Shown: positions 23,769-33,158, counted from the first letter of the stretch. The stretch is 64,000 bases of DNA from Actinomadura opuntiae (GCF_030283205.1 NZ_JASNWF010000001.1:124001-188000), one strand, 5' to 3'. Numbers and translations: made by a program. The notes: a model not told the origin generated them from the sequence alone.

Positions 23769-24016
23769 TGCCGCCTCGTCCCGAGGACCTCGCCGCGCAC
23801 GGCCTGGTCCCGGAGGTGACGGTCCAGCTCCGTGACCTCGAGCCGGTGCTCGGCCTGGTGTCGGCCGTGTCCCGGTTCTGCGCCACCCTCACCCAAGCCG
23901 CGCTCGACGCGATGAGCGAGGACTCCCAGATCGCGCTGGGCGACGTCCAGGCGGTGCTGTGGCGCCTGCAGAACACCGTCCCCGAGCAGCCGCCCCCGGC
24001 GGCGAAGGAGCGATGA
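23768..24016 (+). CDS. hypothetical connector-region protein
   Basis: 82 residues from ATG 23768. A single long helix region (PVLGLVSAVSRFCATLTQAAL then DVQAVLWRLQNTV) dominates. It is coupled to both neighbours by overlap or very short spacing. No family is recognised. Confidence 0.45.
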   Translation: MPPRPEDLAAHGLVPEVTVQLRDLEPVLGLVSAVSRFCATLTQAALDAMSEDSQIALGDVQAVLWRLQNTVPEQPPPAAKER

Positions 24017-24020
24017 GCCG

Positions 24021-24458
24021 ATGCCGGTCGGTGGTGTCCTGCGCTGGAACGCCCGCGAGCTGGACCAGCTCCTGAACGGCGAGAACGGGCCCGTCGCGCG
24101 GGACCTGCAGCGCCGCGGGGAGATCGGCGCGCAGGCCGCCAAGCGGCTGTGCTCGGTGTCCCCGGCCGGCTCCAACGGCCGCGGGTCCGGCTACACCCGA
24201 TCGAGCATCGGGTGGGACCTCGGCCGGGACGGGCGCGGCCTGTACGTCGACGTCCGCGCGACCGCGAAGACCCCGGACGGCATCCCGATCGGGCTGCTGC
24301 TCGAGCTGGGCACCCGCGCGCACGAGATCGCCTCGCACGGCAACTACCCGCTGCGCAACAGGCGCACGGGGCAGGTGTTCGGCCGGAAGGTGCAGCACCC
24401 GGGCACCCGGCCGCGGCCGTTCCTGCGCCCGGCGCTGGTCGAGATGGTCCGGGCCTGA
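24021..24458 (+). CDS. HK97 gp10-like head-tail joining protein
   Basis: 145 residues from ATG 24021. The end reads VFGRKVQHPGTRPRPFLRPAL, the typical gp10 closing motif (HPGT-PFLRPAL), after a GLLLELGTRAHEI stretch with the common E-GT-H pattern. These proteins bridge the connector and the first tail ring. The size is normal for the family. Confidence 0.8.
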   Translation: MPVGGVLRWNARELDQLLNGENGPVARDLQRRGEIGAQAAKRLCSVSPAGSNGRGSGYTRSSIGWDLGRDGRGLYVDVRATAKTPDGIPIGLLLELGTRAHEIASHGNYPLRNRRTGQVFGRKVQHPGTRPRPFLRPALVEMVRA

Positions 24459-24461
24459 CCC

Positions 24462-24899
24462 GTGGCCGTCGATGCCGAGGGCGCCGTCCGGGAGTGGCTG
24501 AACGCCCGCGCGGACCTGGTCGGGCCCGGCCGCCCCATCCCGCTCGGCGCGCACCTGACATACCTGCGGTCGCCCGGCAAGGGCACGTACGCCTACCTGC
24601 AGGTCGTGGCCGGGTCCCGCGCGCTGTCCGCCGAGCGGCCCGTCCACGCCGCGCGGGTGTCGGCGATGTTCCACGGCACGACCCGCGAGACGTCCGCCCG
24701 CGCCGCCGTCGCGTACGCGACCGCACTCGAGGCCCTGGAGGGGTTCCCGACGGCGATGGGCGCCGGCGCGATCTGCCACACCGTCGCCGACATCTCCGGT
24801 CCGCTGGCCACAGACGAGCACGAGTCCAACCGCGAGCAGTTCGTGTACGTGGTCGACGCCGACTTCTACCTGTCCGCGGCGGCGGACCTCACCGCCTGA
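24462..24899 (+). CDS. tail terminator protein
   Basis: 145 residues from GTG 24462. AVREWLNARADLVG at the start, a central beta sheet (YAYLQVVAGSRAL) and the C-terminal NREQFVYVVDADFYLSA fit gpU/gp17-type tail terminators that cap the growing tail tube. Position between gp10-like and major tail genes is the usual one. Sequence alone gives moderate support. Confidence 0.65.
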   Translation: MAVDAEGAVREWLNARADLVGPGRPIPLGAHLTYLRSPGKGTYAYLQVVAGSRALSAERPVHAARVSAMFHGTTRETSARAAVAYATALEALEGFPTAMGAGAICHTVADISGPLATDEHESNREQFVYVVDADFYLSAAADLTA

Positions 24900-24986
24900 T
24901 CTGCGCCCGCGCCGCGTAGCGCGGCGCCCCTGTTTCACACCGTCCCATCACCGGAGGGGCTGTAGCAGCCCGGAAGGAAGACCGTC

Positions 24987-25568
24987 ATGCCCGGGATCAC
25001 CGTCCCCACCACGGGCCTCACTCTGGGCCCGGGGTTCCTGTTCTACGCCCCGCTCGGGAGCGTGCTGCCCGACAACACCGTCACGAACGGGAAGTTCACC
25101 GACCCGTGGCCAGAGGCGTGGAAGCCGATCGGGATCACCAAGGAGGGCCACGAGTTCTCCGTCGAGCCCGACACCGACAACGTCGAGGTCGCCGAGTACC
25201 TGGAGACGCTGCAGTACGTGACCACGGGCCGCGAGATCGGCATGAACTTCGAGATCGCCCGCATCACCAGCAGCCTGATGAAGGTCGCGATGAACGGCGG
25301 CACGATCACCTCGACGGGCACGGGCACCGACCAGCTCAACCAGTACACCCCGCCGGAGATCGGCGAGGAGACGCGGTTGATGCTCGGCTGGGAGTCCAAC
25401 TACTTCAACGAGCGGCTCGTCATCCCCAAGGCGTTCCAGCAGGGGAACGTCACCGTCGCCCGTCAGAAGGGCGCCGACAACGCGACGCTGCCGACCGAGT
25501 TCCGGTGCGAGCGGCTGCAGGGCGAGCCGCCCTTCTACCACTGGACGATCGGAGCGGACCTGGCATGA
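24987..25568 (+). CDS. major tail tube protein
   Basis: 193 residues from ATG 24987 with GGAAGGAAG upstream. The protein is beta-rich with GHEFSVEPDTDNVEVAEYLE and REIGMNFEIARITSSLMKVAM, the pattern of gpV/gp19-like tube subunits. The last 30 residues end in FYHWTIGAD. It lies just before the chaperone pair, the standard position. Many copies stack into the tail tube. Confidence 0.8.
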   Translation: MPGITVPTTGLTLGPGFLFYAPLGSVLPDNTVTNGKFTDPWPEAWKPIGITKEGHEFSVEPDTDNVEVAEYLETLQYVTTGREIGMNFEIARITSSLMKVAMNGGTITSTGTGTDQLNQYTPPEIGEETRLMLGWESNYFNERLVIPKAFQQGNVTVARQKGADNATLPTEFRCERLQGEPPFYHWTIGADLA

Positions 25569-26167
25569 GCGAGCAGCCGCTACAGGGCAACGTCGTTCCG
25601 CCCTCCCACATCCGCCTCGCCCCGGGCACCGCCGACGCCGGCGCGGTGCCGCCCGGGGACGCGCCGGAGCAGCCCGCCGGCACCGACGTCCAGGACCCCG
25701 AGCGCGACGCCCGCGAGGTCCAGGCGATGGCCGAGGGCGTCACCCTCGCCGACCGCGTCGAGTGCATGGGCGGCTGGTATCGCATCAAGGACAAGGTCGG
25801 CCTGATGCCGCTCATGCGGTTCGCGCACGTCTCCAAGAAGGTCGATGAGGACGACCTGGAGGCGCTGGTGTGCATCTACGACATGCTGCGCGCCTGCATC
25901 CACCCGAAGGACTGGGACCGGTTCGTCGCCGACATGACGGAGAAGGACGCCGAGGCCGAGGAGCTGATGCCGGTCGTCGCGCGGACGATGGAGATCCTTT
26001 CGGCCCGCCCTACCCGGCAGCCGTCCGCCTCCTCGGATGGGCGGCCGGCAACTTCGCCTACCTCGACGCGTACGTCCTTGCCGGCGCCGCCGCCGGGCCG
26101 GGAGATGCCGGACTGGGTCAACGACACCATCCCGGTGGCGGACATCGCGTCGGCGCGCTCGGCCTGA
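25565..26167 (+). CDS. tail assembly chaperone G
   Basis: 200 residues from ATG 25565, coupled to the tail tube gene by ATGA. The N-terminal part is an acidic linker. Residues about 75-140 form the helical chaperone core (YRIKDKVGLMPLMRFAHVSKK, ALVCIYDMLRACIHPKDW). The final 55 residues are Ser/Thr/Pro-rich and low in structure, as expected downstream of a frameshift site. With its frameshifted partner it coats the tape measure during tail assembly. Confidence 0.75.
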   Translation: MSEQPLQGNVVPPSHIRLAPGTADAGAVPPGDAPEQPAGTDVQDPERDAREVQAMAEGVTLADRVECMGGWYRIKDKVGLMPLMRFAHVSKKVDEDDLEALVCIYDMLRACIHPKDWDRFVADMTEKDAEAEELMPVVARTMEILSARPTRQPSASSDGRPATSPTSTRTSLPAPPPGREMPDWVNDTIPVADIASARSA

Positions 26168-26334
26168 CGTTCCGGCAACTGCTCAACACCGTCTACTTCC
26201 TGCTGATCTCCGGCGCGGACGAGGAGTCCGCCAAGGAGCTGGAAGAGACCCTCGCCGCGCCGCTGGACCCCGGCGCGGCCGCCGACATGCGCCGCGCGCA
26301 GGCGGCGCTGTCCAACCTCGCCCGGCTCGTCTGA
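25997..26334 (+). CDS. frameshift extension of the tail assembly chaperone (GT)
   Basis: A second frame, minus one relative to G, runs through this stretch and stops at 26332-26334. It reads PFGPPYPAAVRLLGWAAGN, then LTFRQLLNTVYFLLIS, the helical T part of actinophage chaperones. It has no credible start of its own. The probable slip lies near CCTTTCG at 25996-26002, after the codons for MEIL. G and GT made by minus-one frameshifting are conserved across siphoviruses; the exact slip base is inferred. Confidence 0.7.
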
Positions 26335-26382
26335 CGCCCGGCTCATCTGACCCGCCCCGCCGACCGGCGAAGGAGGTGACCT

Positions 26383-29300
26383 GTGGCTCCTCTCGCCGAG
26401 GCGTTCGTCCGCGTCCGCGCCCAGACCGACACCGTCCGCCGGGACGTCGAGCGGGAGTTCGACCAGGCCGGTCGGCAGGGCGGCCAGTCGTTCGGGCGGC
26501 AGTTCGACCGCGAGACCGGCCGGCAGGTCAGCGAGACGCTCGGGCAGACCTCCCGGCAAGCGCAGGACAGCGGCGGGGAAGCCGGCCACCGGTTCGGGTC
26601 CGGGTTCGCCGGCACCCTGAAGGACTCCCTCGGGACCGCGCTCGCCGCCGCCGGGATCGGTGCCGCGTTCGGGTCCGCGCTGGCCGAGGCGATCGACCTG
26701 TCCGCAGCGCGCGGCACGATCCAGGCGCAGCTCGGCGTCACCAAGGACGAGTCCGCGCGGATCGGCGGCGTCGCCGGGAAGCTGTTCGCCTCGGCGTACG
26801 GCGACTCGATGGAGGAGGTCAACGGCGCCGTCACCAGCGTGATCCGCAACATGGACGGGATGCGCAGCGCGTCCTCCAGCGCGCTGCAGGAGACCACCGC
26901 CCGAGCGCTCACCACCGGCCGGGTCCTGGACGCCGATGTCGGCGACGTGACCCGGGCGGTTTCGCAGCTCATGCGGACCGGGCTGGCGAAGTCCAGCGCC
27001 GAGGCGTTCGACATCATCACCCGCGGCGCACAGGTCGGCGCGGACAAGTCCGGCGACCTGCTCGACACGTTCAACGAGTACTCGGTCCAGTTCAAGGACA
27101 TGGGGCTGTCCGGGCAGGAGGCCCTCGGGCTGATCTCCCAGGGGCTGCGGGCCGGCGCGCGCGACAGCGACCAGGTCGCCGATGCGCTCAAGGAACTGAA
27201 CATCCGGATCAAGGGCCTGGACACCAACGCCGTACCCGCCCTGAAGTCGCTCGGCCTGAACGCCAAGCAGATGGCGTCGGCGTTCTCCAAGGGCGGCCCG
27301 GAGGCCCGCGCCGCACTCAACCAACTCCTCACGCGCCTGGCGGCGGTGCAGGACCCCGCCAAGCGGGCGCGGCTCGCGGTGGCGCTGTTCGGCACGCAGG
27401 GCGAGGACATGGCCCGCTCGATCAACGCCCTGAACCTCAACACCGCCGTGCAGCAGCTCGGGAAGGTGCAGGGCGCCACCGACAACGCCGGCAAGGCGCT
27501 CACCGAAACCTCGCAGGCGAAGCTGACGGCGTTCCAGCGGCAGATTCAGCAGTCCGTGGTGAACGAGATCGCCACCAACGTGCTGCCCGTCCTGCAGAAC
27601 TTCATCGGCTGGCTCGACAAGATGAACATCCCGACCGGCGGCCTGGCCGCGGCCGGGCTGACGCTCGGCAGTCTGGGCCTGGCCGCGAAGGTCGCGTCCA
27701 CGTCGGTGTCGGGTCTCGTCACGGCGGGGCAGGGCGTCGGCCGGGGCATGTCCGCGATCGCGTCGGGCGCGCAGGGCGCCGCCACCGGGGTCGGGCGGGT
27801 CGCGCAGGGGTTCCGGTCGGCGCAGGTCGCCGAGTCGTCGTTCTCCGGCCGGGCCGGGACCTTCGGCGGGAAGCTACGAGGCGCCTACGACGCCGCGGCG
27901 AAGGGCGCTCGCGGCCTGGGGACCGCGACGGCGTCCGGGGTACGGACCGTCGCGTCCGGGGCCCGCACAGCCGCAACAGCGGTCGCGGGGCAGGCGGCGG
28001 CGCTGCGGACCGCGTCGGCCGCGCAGCTCGCCAACGCCCGCGCGGCGTCGACCGCGGCGGCCGCGAACGCCCGAGCGAAGGCCGCGGCCGCAGGCACGTG
28101 GCTGCAGGCGCAGGTGGTGGCGCTGCGCGCGGCGGCTGCGGCTCAGCTCGCGAACGCGCGGGCCGCAACCACGTCGGCGCTGGCGACCCTGCGACAGCGG
28201 GCGGCGTCGATCGCGTCGGCGGCTGCGGCCGGGGTGGTGCGGGTCGCGACGATCGCGTGGACGGCAGTGCAGTGGTTGTTGAACGCCGCGCTGTCGGCCA
28301 ACCCCATCGGTTTGGTGATCTTGGCGATCGCCGCGCTGGGCGCCGCGGTGGTGGCCGCGTACATGAAGTTCGGGTGGTTCCGCAAGGCGGTGCAGACCGT
28401 CTTTTCGTGGTTCCAGACCGCGACGGCATTTGTCGTCAATTTTGTAAAGTCGCATTGGCAACTTCTCGTCGTGATCATCGGCGGCCCGATAGCGGCCGCA
28501 GTCGTCCTGGTGATCAAATATTGGTCGAATATCAAGAATGCCGTTCTCGCCGCCGTGAATTGGATCGTCGGGTGGGTGAAGTCCCACTGGCGCCTACTGG
28601 TGTCGATTATCGGCGGCCCGATAGCGGCGGCGGTCCTGCTGGTGATCAAGCACTGGTCCAGCATCCGCAACGCCACGACCAGCATGATCAACGCCATCAA
28701 GGGCGTGATCTCGCGTGGGATGTCCGCAGTCCGTAGCTCCTTCTCGAATGGCGTAACGGCTGTCGGAAAAGCCTGGGACCGAATGCGCTCGGTCACGAAA
28801 GCGCCCGTTAATTTTGTGATCGGAACTGTCTATAACAAGGGAATTCGCGGCCTATGGAATAAGGTTATCGGGTGGCTGCATCTCGGTAAAGGGTTGCAGC
28901 TCGGGCCCGTTCCTCAGCTCGCGGCCGGTGGCGCGCTGGACAACCCGAAGCGCGTCGGGTCCGGCGGGAAGTACTCCCGCGCAACCGCGATCGTCGGGGA
29001 GGGCAACACCAGCCGGCCCGAGTTCGTCATCCCGACCGACCCGGCGCACCGCACCCGCGCCCGCGCGCTGTGGGCGGCCGCCGGCCAGCGGCTCCAGATG
29101 CTCGAGGGCGGCGGCATCCTCGGCGGCATCTGGAACGGCATCAAGAAGACCGCGAGCAAGGTCGCCGACGTCGGCAAGCTCGGCCTGGCGCTGCTCGACA
29201 ACCCCAAGCGCGTGTTCGATGACCTCGCGGCCAAGATGGTCCCCGGCGCGCAGCACCTGGCGACCTCGCCGTGGGGAACGGCGATCACGGCGATCCCGAA

Positions 29301-30093
29301 GAAGATGCTCAGCGCGACCTGGACCGCGGCGAGCAGCGTGATCGACGCGTTCAAGAAGGGATTCGGGGGCGGCGGCGCCCAGAACGTCGTCAACGCCGCC
29401 CGCAAGTACATCGGCGTTTGGTACCGGTGGGGCGGCACCGACATGTCCGGCATCGACTGCTCCGGTCTGACAATGCGCGCGTGGCTCGACGGTGCGCACC
29501 GCAACATCACCCGAACGACGTACACGCAGCGGCAGTTCATGAAGACCATTCCGGGCCCGAAGCCCGGCGCGGTCGGCCAGCCCCATCCCGGACACACCTA
29601 TCTGGCCAGCCGCGTGCAGGGCGGCCGCACCTGGGTCGTGGAAGCCGCGCACACCGGCACCCGTGTGTCCGAGCATCTACTGACCCGCAACACGCCCTGG
29701 TGGGGTTACCCGCCCGGCATGGCCTCCGGCGGCGCGCTCGTCAAGGACCTCGGCGAGCAGTTCGTCCGCGGCCGCGGGAAGGGCTGGCAGGCCGCGAAGT
29801 GGCTCGGCCTCGCGGGCGACCCGGGCGGCGTCGTCCGCGGCTTCGGCCCGGCGCTGCGGCCCCTCACCTTCGACTCCGGCGGCCTGCTGCCTCCCGGGAT
29901 GTTCAACAAGACCGGCCGGCCCGAGCGCGTCACCACCGACTCGCAGTGGTCGGCGCTGACCCGCCTCGCCGAGCGCGGCGCCCAGCCGCGGCCGCCGGTC
30001 GAGGTCCACGTCCACGGGCTGCCCGGCATCCCGTCGGAACAGCAGATCTCTTCCGCCGTCGACAAGGCGCTGATCATGCACGGCGACTGGTGA
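26383..30093 (+). CDS. tape measure protein with an NlpC/P60-like peptidase domain
   Basis: 1236 residues from GTG 26383 with AGGAGGTGA upstream. The N-terminus is helical (RVRAQTDTVRRDVEREFDQAG). The TP901-type tape measure core follows (SNEYSVQFKD-like and QEALGLISQGLRAG). Residues about 480-600 are Ala/Thr-rich repeats. Several hydrophobic segments occur near 640-780, including a duplicated unit. Near the end, WYRWGGTDMSGIDCSGLTM (Cys1026) and PHPGHTYLAS (His1071) give the Cys-His pair of an NlpC/P60 fold that may open cell-wall peptides during DNA entry. The length predicts a tail of about 180 nm by the usual 0.15 nm per residue. Confidence 0.85.
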   Translation: MAPLAEAFVRVRAQTDTVRRDVEREFDQAGRQGGQSFGRQFDRETGRQVSETLGQTSRQAQDSGGEAGHRFGSGFAGTLKDSLGTALAAAGIGAAFGSALAEAIDLSAARGTIQAQLGVTKDESARIGGVAGKLFASAYGDSMEEVNGAVTSVIRNMDGMRSASSSALQETTARALTTGRVLDADVGDVTRAVSQLMRTGLAKSSAEAFDIITRGAQVGADKSGDLLDTFNEYSVQFKDMGLSGQEALGLISQGLRAGARDSDQVADALKELNIRIKGLDTNAVPALKSLGLNAKQMASAFSKGGPEARAALNQLLTRLAAVQDPAKRARLAVALFGTQGEDMARSINALNLNTAVQQLGKVQGATDNAGKALTETSQAKLTAFQRQIQQSVVNEIATNVLPVLQNFIGWLDKMNIPTGGLAAAGLTLGSLGLAAKVASTSVSGLVTAGQGVGRGMSAIASGAQGAATGVGRVAQGFRSAQVAESSFSGRAGTFGGKLRGAYDAAAKGARGLGTATASGVRTVASGARTAATAVAGQAAALRTASAAQLANARAASTAAAANARAKAAAAGTWLQAQVVALRAAAAAQLANARAATTSALATLRQRAASIASAAAAGVVRVATIAWTAVQWLLNAALSANPIGLVILAIAALGAAVVAAYMKFGWFRKAVQTVFSWFQTATAFVVNFVKSHWQLLVVIIGGPIAAAVVLVIKYWSNIKNAVLAAVNWIVGWVKSHWRLLVSIIGGPIAAAVLLVIKHWSSIRNATTSMINAIKGVISRGMSAVRSSFSNGVTAVGKAWDRMRSVTKAPVNFVIGTVYNKGIRGLWNKVIGWLHLGKGLQLGPVPQLAAGGALDNPKRVGSGGKYSRATAIVGEGNTSRPEFVIPTDPAHRTRARALWAAAGQRLQMLEGGGILGGIWNGIKKTASKVADVGKLGLALLDNPKRVFDDLAAKMVPGAQHLATSPWGTAITAIPKKMLSATWTAASSVIDAFKKGFGGGGAQNVVNAARKYIGVWYRWGGTDMSGIDCSGLTMRAWLDGAHRNITRTTYTQRQFMKTIPGPKPGAVGQPHPGHTYLASRVQGGRTWVVEAAHTGTRVSEHLLTRNTPWWGYPPGMASGGALVKDLGEQFVRGRGKGWQAAKWLGLAGDPGGVVRGFGPALRPLTFDSGGLLPPGMFNKTGRPERVTTDSQWSALTRLAERGAQPRPPVEVHVHGLPGIPSEQQISSAVDKALIMHGDW
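28430..28680 (+). repeat. duplicated hydrophobic unit in a lower-GC patch of the tape measure gene
   Basis: Two similar units of about 43 residues lie in tandem: VKSHWQLLVVIIGGPIAAAV from about 28448 and VKSHWRLLVSIIGGPIAAAV from about 28577. DNA from about 28430 to 28880 uses A/T-ending codons (ttt, aat, ata) unlike the gene's flanks. This suggests a recombined segment of foreign origin. Confidence 0.65.
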
Positions 30094-30110
30094 GCGAAAG
30101 GGGGTAGCCG

Positions 30111-31049
30111 ATGCCGATCCTCGTCCCCGTCTCGGCCCCGCCGGTCGTCACTCCCCCGTCCGTCCCCCAGCCCGCGGTCACGACGATCGTGGATCCGGCG
30201 GGGCGGGCGTGGCCGCTGGACGGCTCGAGCGGGATCCACCGGCAGCCGGGCCGCAAAGGATTCCACGCGCCCACCTACGTGCATTACCGGGACGAGTCCC
30301 CCATGGTCGACGGGGCGTTCTGGCGCGGCGTCCGCGCGAGCGTCCGTGAACTGTTCATCCCGATCGTCATCATCGGCCAGACCCGCGCCGAGCTGCTCGC
30401 CACGAGGCGAGCGCTGATCGCGTCGATCTCCCCGCGCCGCGGTGAATGCACCATCGTGTCCGCGCAGCCGGACGGCACCCGCCGCATGATCGGCGCCCGG
30501 TACGTCTCCGGGATGGAGGGCGAGGAGGGCAAAGGCCCCTGGGGCGTGCTGCTGATGTCCTACGGCCTGACGTTCGTCGCCGACGCCCCGTACTTCTACA
30601 GCGACCCGATCCCGCTCGAGTGGGGCTCGGGCGACGTGACCCGCACCGAACTGCCGATCCCCGGTGACGACGGCGCGTACGAGGTCGTGTCGGCCTCGCA
30701 GATCCTCGGGTCGTCGTCGGTGGTCAATCCGGGCGACGTCGACGCCTACCCGGTGTGGGAGTTCAACGGGCCCTTCACCGAAATCGCGCTGACGAACCTC
30801 ACCTCCGGCAAGAGCATGACGCTGACGCACACCGCCGGCACGCCAGCCGACACCCTCACCATCGACACCACCCCAGGACAGACCGCCGTCGTGGACCAGG
30901 CCGGCGCCAACCAGTGGGACTCCCTGTCGGCGGGGTACTCGCTGTGGCCGCTCGTACCGCTCCAAAACGACCTGTCGATCGAGGTGTCCGGCAGCACCAC
31001 CCTCACCGGCGCGCGGATGACCTACCGGCCCCGCTACGAGAGCGACTGA
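30111..31049 (+). CDS. distal tail protein
   Basis: 312 residues from ATG 30111 with AAAGGGGGT upstream. Residues about 45-170 (FHAPTYVHYRDESPMVDGAF, ELFIPIVIIGQTRAEL, SPRRGECTIVSAQPDG) match the N-terminal ring domain of siphovirus Dit proteins. ADAPYFYSDP marks the end of that domain. A galectin-like beta domain fills the rest. It forms the ring joining the tube to the baseplate. It lies right after the tape measure, as usual. Confidence 0.75.
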   Translation: MPILVPVSAPPVVTPPSVPQPAVTTIVDPAGRAWPLDGSSGIHRQPGRKGFHAPTYVHYRDESPMVDGAFWRGVRASVRELFIPIVIIGQTRAELLATRRALIASISPRRGECTIVSAQPDGTRRMIGARYVSGMEGEEGKGPWGVLLMSYGLTFVADAPYFYSDPIPLEWGSGDVTRTELPIPGDDGAYEVVSASQILGSSSVVNPGDVDAYPVWEFNGPFTEIALTNLTSGKSMTLTHTAGTPADTLTIDTTPGQTAVVDQAGANQWDSLSAGYSLWPLVPLQNDLSIEVSGSTTLTGARMTYRPRYESD

Positions 31050-31052
31050 CCG

Positions 31053-32216
31053 GTGGCGTTCATCCCGCCGCCGGTCGCCGAGCCGCCGTACTCCATCGAG
31101 GTCCGCAACGCCGCCCGCCGGCGGGTCGGGCAGGTCGACCGGCTCACCTCCCTGGAGCTGACGCCCGCCTACAACGCCGTCGGCGGATGGACGATGACGA
31201 TCCCGGCCGGCAGCCCGCAGGAGGCACTGTTCGCCAAGGGCGGCTGGATCAGCGTGTCCGACCCGTCCACCGGGGAGGAGATCTTCACCGGGCAGGTCCG
31301 CGGCCGCAAACGCACCCGGTCCGACAACGAGCCGTTCCTTGGGATGCGGACCTTCTACGGGCCGTCCGCCGAGCAGCTCCTCGCCGACCGGCTGGCGTTC
31401 CAGGTCCCCGGGCAGCCCGCCACCGCGCAGTCCGCCGCCGAGTACGACCGCCGCGCCAACGTCGGTGAGACGACCATCAAGCGGTACGTCGACCTCAACT
31501 GCGGTCCCAACGCGATCCCCACACGCCGCACTCCCGGCCTGGTGATCGAGCCCGACGCCGGCCGCGGCAAGAACGTCACGGCGTCGGCGCGGATGACCCC
31601 GATGCTGGACCTGATCGGCCCGCTCGCCGAGACCGCCGGCCTGGGCTTCCGGATCCGGTTCAACCCCGCCGGGGACCTGGAGTTCCAGGTGTACGTGCCC
31701 ACCGACAAGGCGGCGACCGCCCGGTTCGGGATCGACCTGGGCAACCTCACGTCCTACGAGCAGGTCGAGGAGGCCCCCAAGGCGTCCGCGGCAATCGTGG
31801 GCGGCTCCGGGGACGGCACCGCCCGGGTGTTCCGGGAGGTCCTCGACAGCGACGCGGTCGCCGACTGGGGTATCCGCGCCGAGGTGTTCGTGGACCAGGC
31901 CGGCGCCGCCACCGCCGACGAGCTGGACCAGGCGGGAGCCGAGCAGGTCGTGTCCAACGGCCCGGTCAACGGGCTGACGATCGAAGCGATCGACACCCGC
32001 CACCTGCGGTTCTTCCGGGACTACTACCTCGGCGACCGGGTCACGGCCGAGGACGTCACCGACATCCTGCGCGGCGTAACGATCAACTGGTCCGCCGCGG
32101 ACGGCCTGACCGCCAAGAGCACGGTCGGCACCTCCAGCGTGACCGGCACCAAACGCATGATCAAACGCCTCGCGGACCTCACCGCCAAGGTCGCCGCGCT
32201 GCAGGCCAAGCAATAG
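31053..32216 (+). CDS. tail-tip protein (ReqiPepy6 Gp37-like)
   Basis: 387 residues from GTG 31053, three bases after the Dit stop. SIEVRNAARRRVGQVDRLTS, GWTMTIPAG, then YVDLNCGPNAIPTRRTPGL and DLEFQVYVPTDKAATARFGI are features of the Gp37-like tail family in Actinobacteria phages, equivalent to gp27/Tal hub proteins. The C-terminus is a helix (KRLADLTAKVAALQAKQ) that may trimerise. It probably forms the trimeric hub under Dit. Confidence 0.75.
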   Translation: MAFIPPPVAEPPYSIEVRNAARRRVGQVDRLTSLELTPAYNAVGGWTMTIPAGSPQEALFAKGGWISVSDPSTGEEIFTGQVRGRKRTRSDNEPFLGMRTFYGPSAEQLLADRLAFQVPGQPATAQSAAEYDRRANVGETTIKRYVDLNCGPNAIPTRRTPGLVIEPDAGRGKNVTASARMTPMLDLIGPLAETAGLGFRIRFNPAGDLEFQVYVPTDKAATARFGIDLGNLTSYEQVEEAPKASAAIVGGSGDGTARVFREVLDSDAVADWGIRAEVFVDQAGAATADELDQAGAEQVVSNGPVNGLTIEAIDTRHLRFFRDYYLGDRVTAEDVTDILRGVTINWSAADGLTAKSTVGTSSVTGTKRMIKRLADLTAKVAALQAKQ

Positions 32217-32232
32217 AGAGAAGGGGTCGCCC

Positions 32233-33144
32233 GTGGTCGCCACGGAGTTCGCTGCGCCGTTCGCCGCCTCGAAGATCGCGACGGCGCTGCAGTTCCGCAA
32301 GCGGAACCGGCCGGGCCTGCCCGACGCGGTCGACACCGCGTACGGCAGCGCCGACCTGAAGGTGTCCGCGGTCGGCGGTACCGCGATCAACATCAACAGC
32401 GGCCGCGCCACCGTGCAGGCTGCGCTGTACGAGCTGTCGGGCGGGCCGCTGAACCTGCCGGTGCCGGCCAACAACACCGGGAGCGTCCGCACGGACTTCG
32501 CGGTCCTCACCTACGACGACAGCCACGATCCGGGCGTGTACGCGCGGGTCCTGCCCGGCCTCGCGCTGACCCAGAACGAGGCGGGCGTCTGGGACTTCCC
32601 GCTCGCGACGTGGCAGAAGACCGCGGCCGGCGCCATCCAGAACATGGTCGACCTGCGGGCGTTCCGCGGCTCCCCGGTCGTGCCCTGTACCTCGACGGCG
32701 CGGCCCCGCAACCCCACGCGAGGGATGCTCGCCTACGAGGCCGACACCGACCGCGTCATCAAGTGGACCGGGACGGAGTGGGAGGTCCTCAACGAGGACA
32801 CGGGCTGGGTGACGATCACGCCGAACGGCGCGAACGCGGTCGCCTGGACCAACAACGTCGTGTCCCGGGTGCGGCGCAAGAACGGCCGCGTGCACCTGCG
32901 GATCGCGGTCACCCGGCTCTCTGCCTACGGCGACCTGAACCTGTCCGACGCGGACGGCTCGGTCGTGTTCACCCTCGCCGCGGAGTTCCGGCCGACGGTC
33001 GAGGAGATCGGGTTCGGATTCCACTCCAGGTCGCCGGTCTGCGTGCGCGCCGAGCGAGGCGGAGGCGTGCGGCTGTTCCCGATCACCGATCCGATCACCA
33101 AGGGCCGCACGGTGCAGGCGTCGATGTCCTGGCTCGTGGGCTGA
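32233..33144 (+). CDS. baseplate or tail fibre protein
   Basis: 303 residues from GTG 32233 with AGAGAAGGGG upstream. The first 150 residues (INSGRATVQAALYELSGGPL, DFAVLTYDDSHDPGVYARVL) resemble the upper-baseplate domains of siphoviruses. Residues 155-200 include WTGTEWEVLNEDTGWVTI, a fibre collar-like motif. The C-terminal 100 residues are beta-rich, as in receptor-binding heads. The exact partner is unknown. Confidence 0.6.
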   Translation: MVATEFAAPFAASKIATALQFRKRNRPGLPDAVDTAYGSADLKVSAVGGTAININSGRATVQAALYELSGGPLNLPVPANNTGSVRTDFAVLTYDDSHDPGVYARVLPGLALTQNEAGVWDFPLATWQKTAAGAIQNMVDLRAFRGSPVVPCTSTARPRNPTRGMLAYEADTDRVIKWTGTEWEVLNEDTGWVTITPNGANAVAWTNNVVSRVRRKNGRVHLRIAVTRLSAYGDLNLSDADGSVVFTLAAEFRPTVEEIGFGFHSRSPVCVRAERGGGVRLFPITDPITKGRTVQASMSWLVG

Positions 33145-33158
33145 GGAGGAAACAAAGG

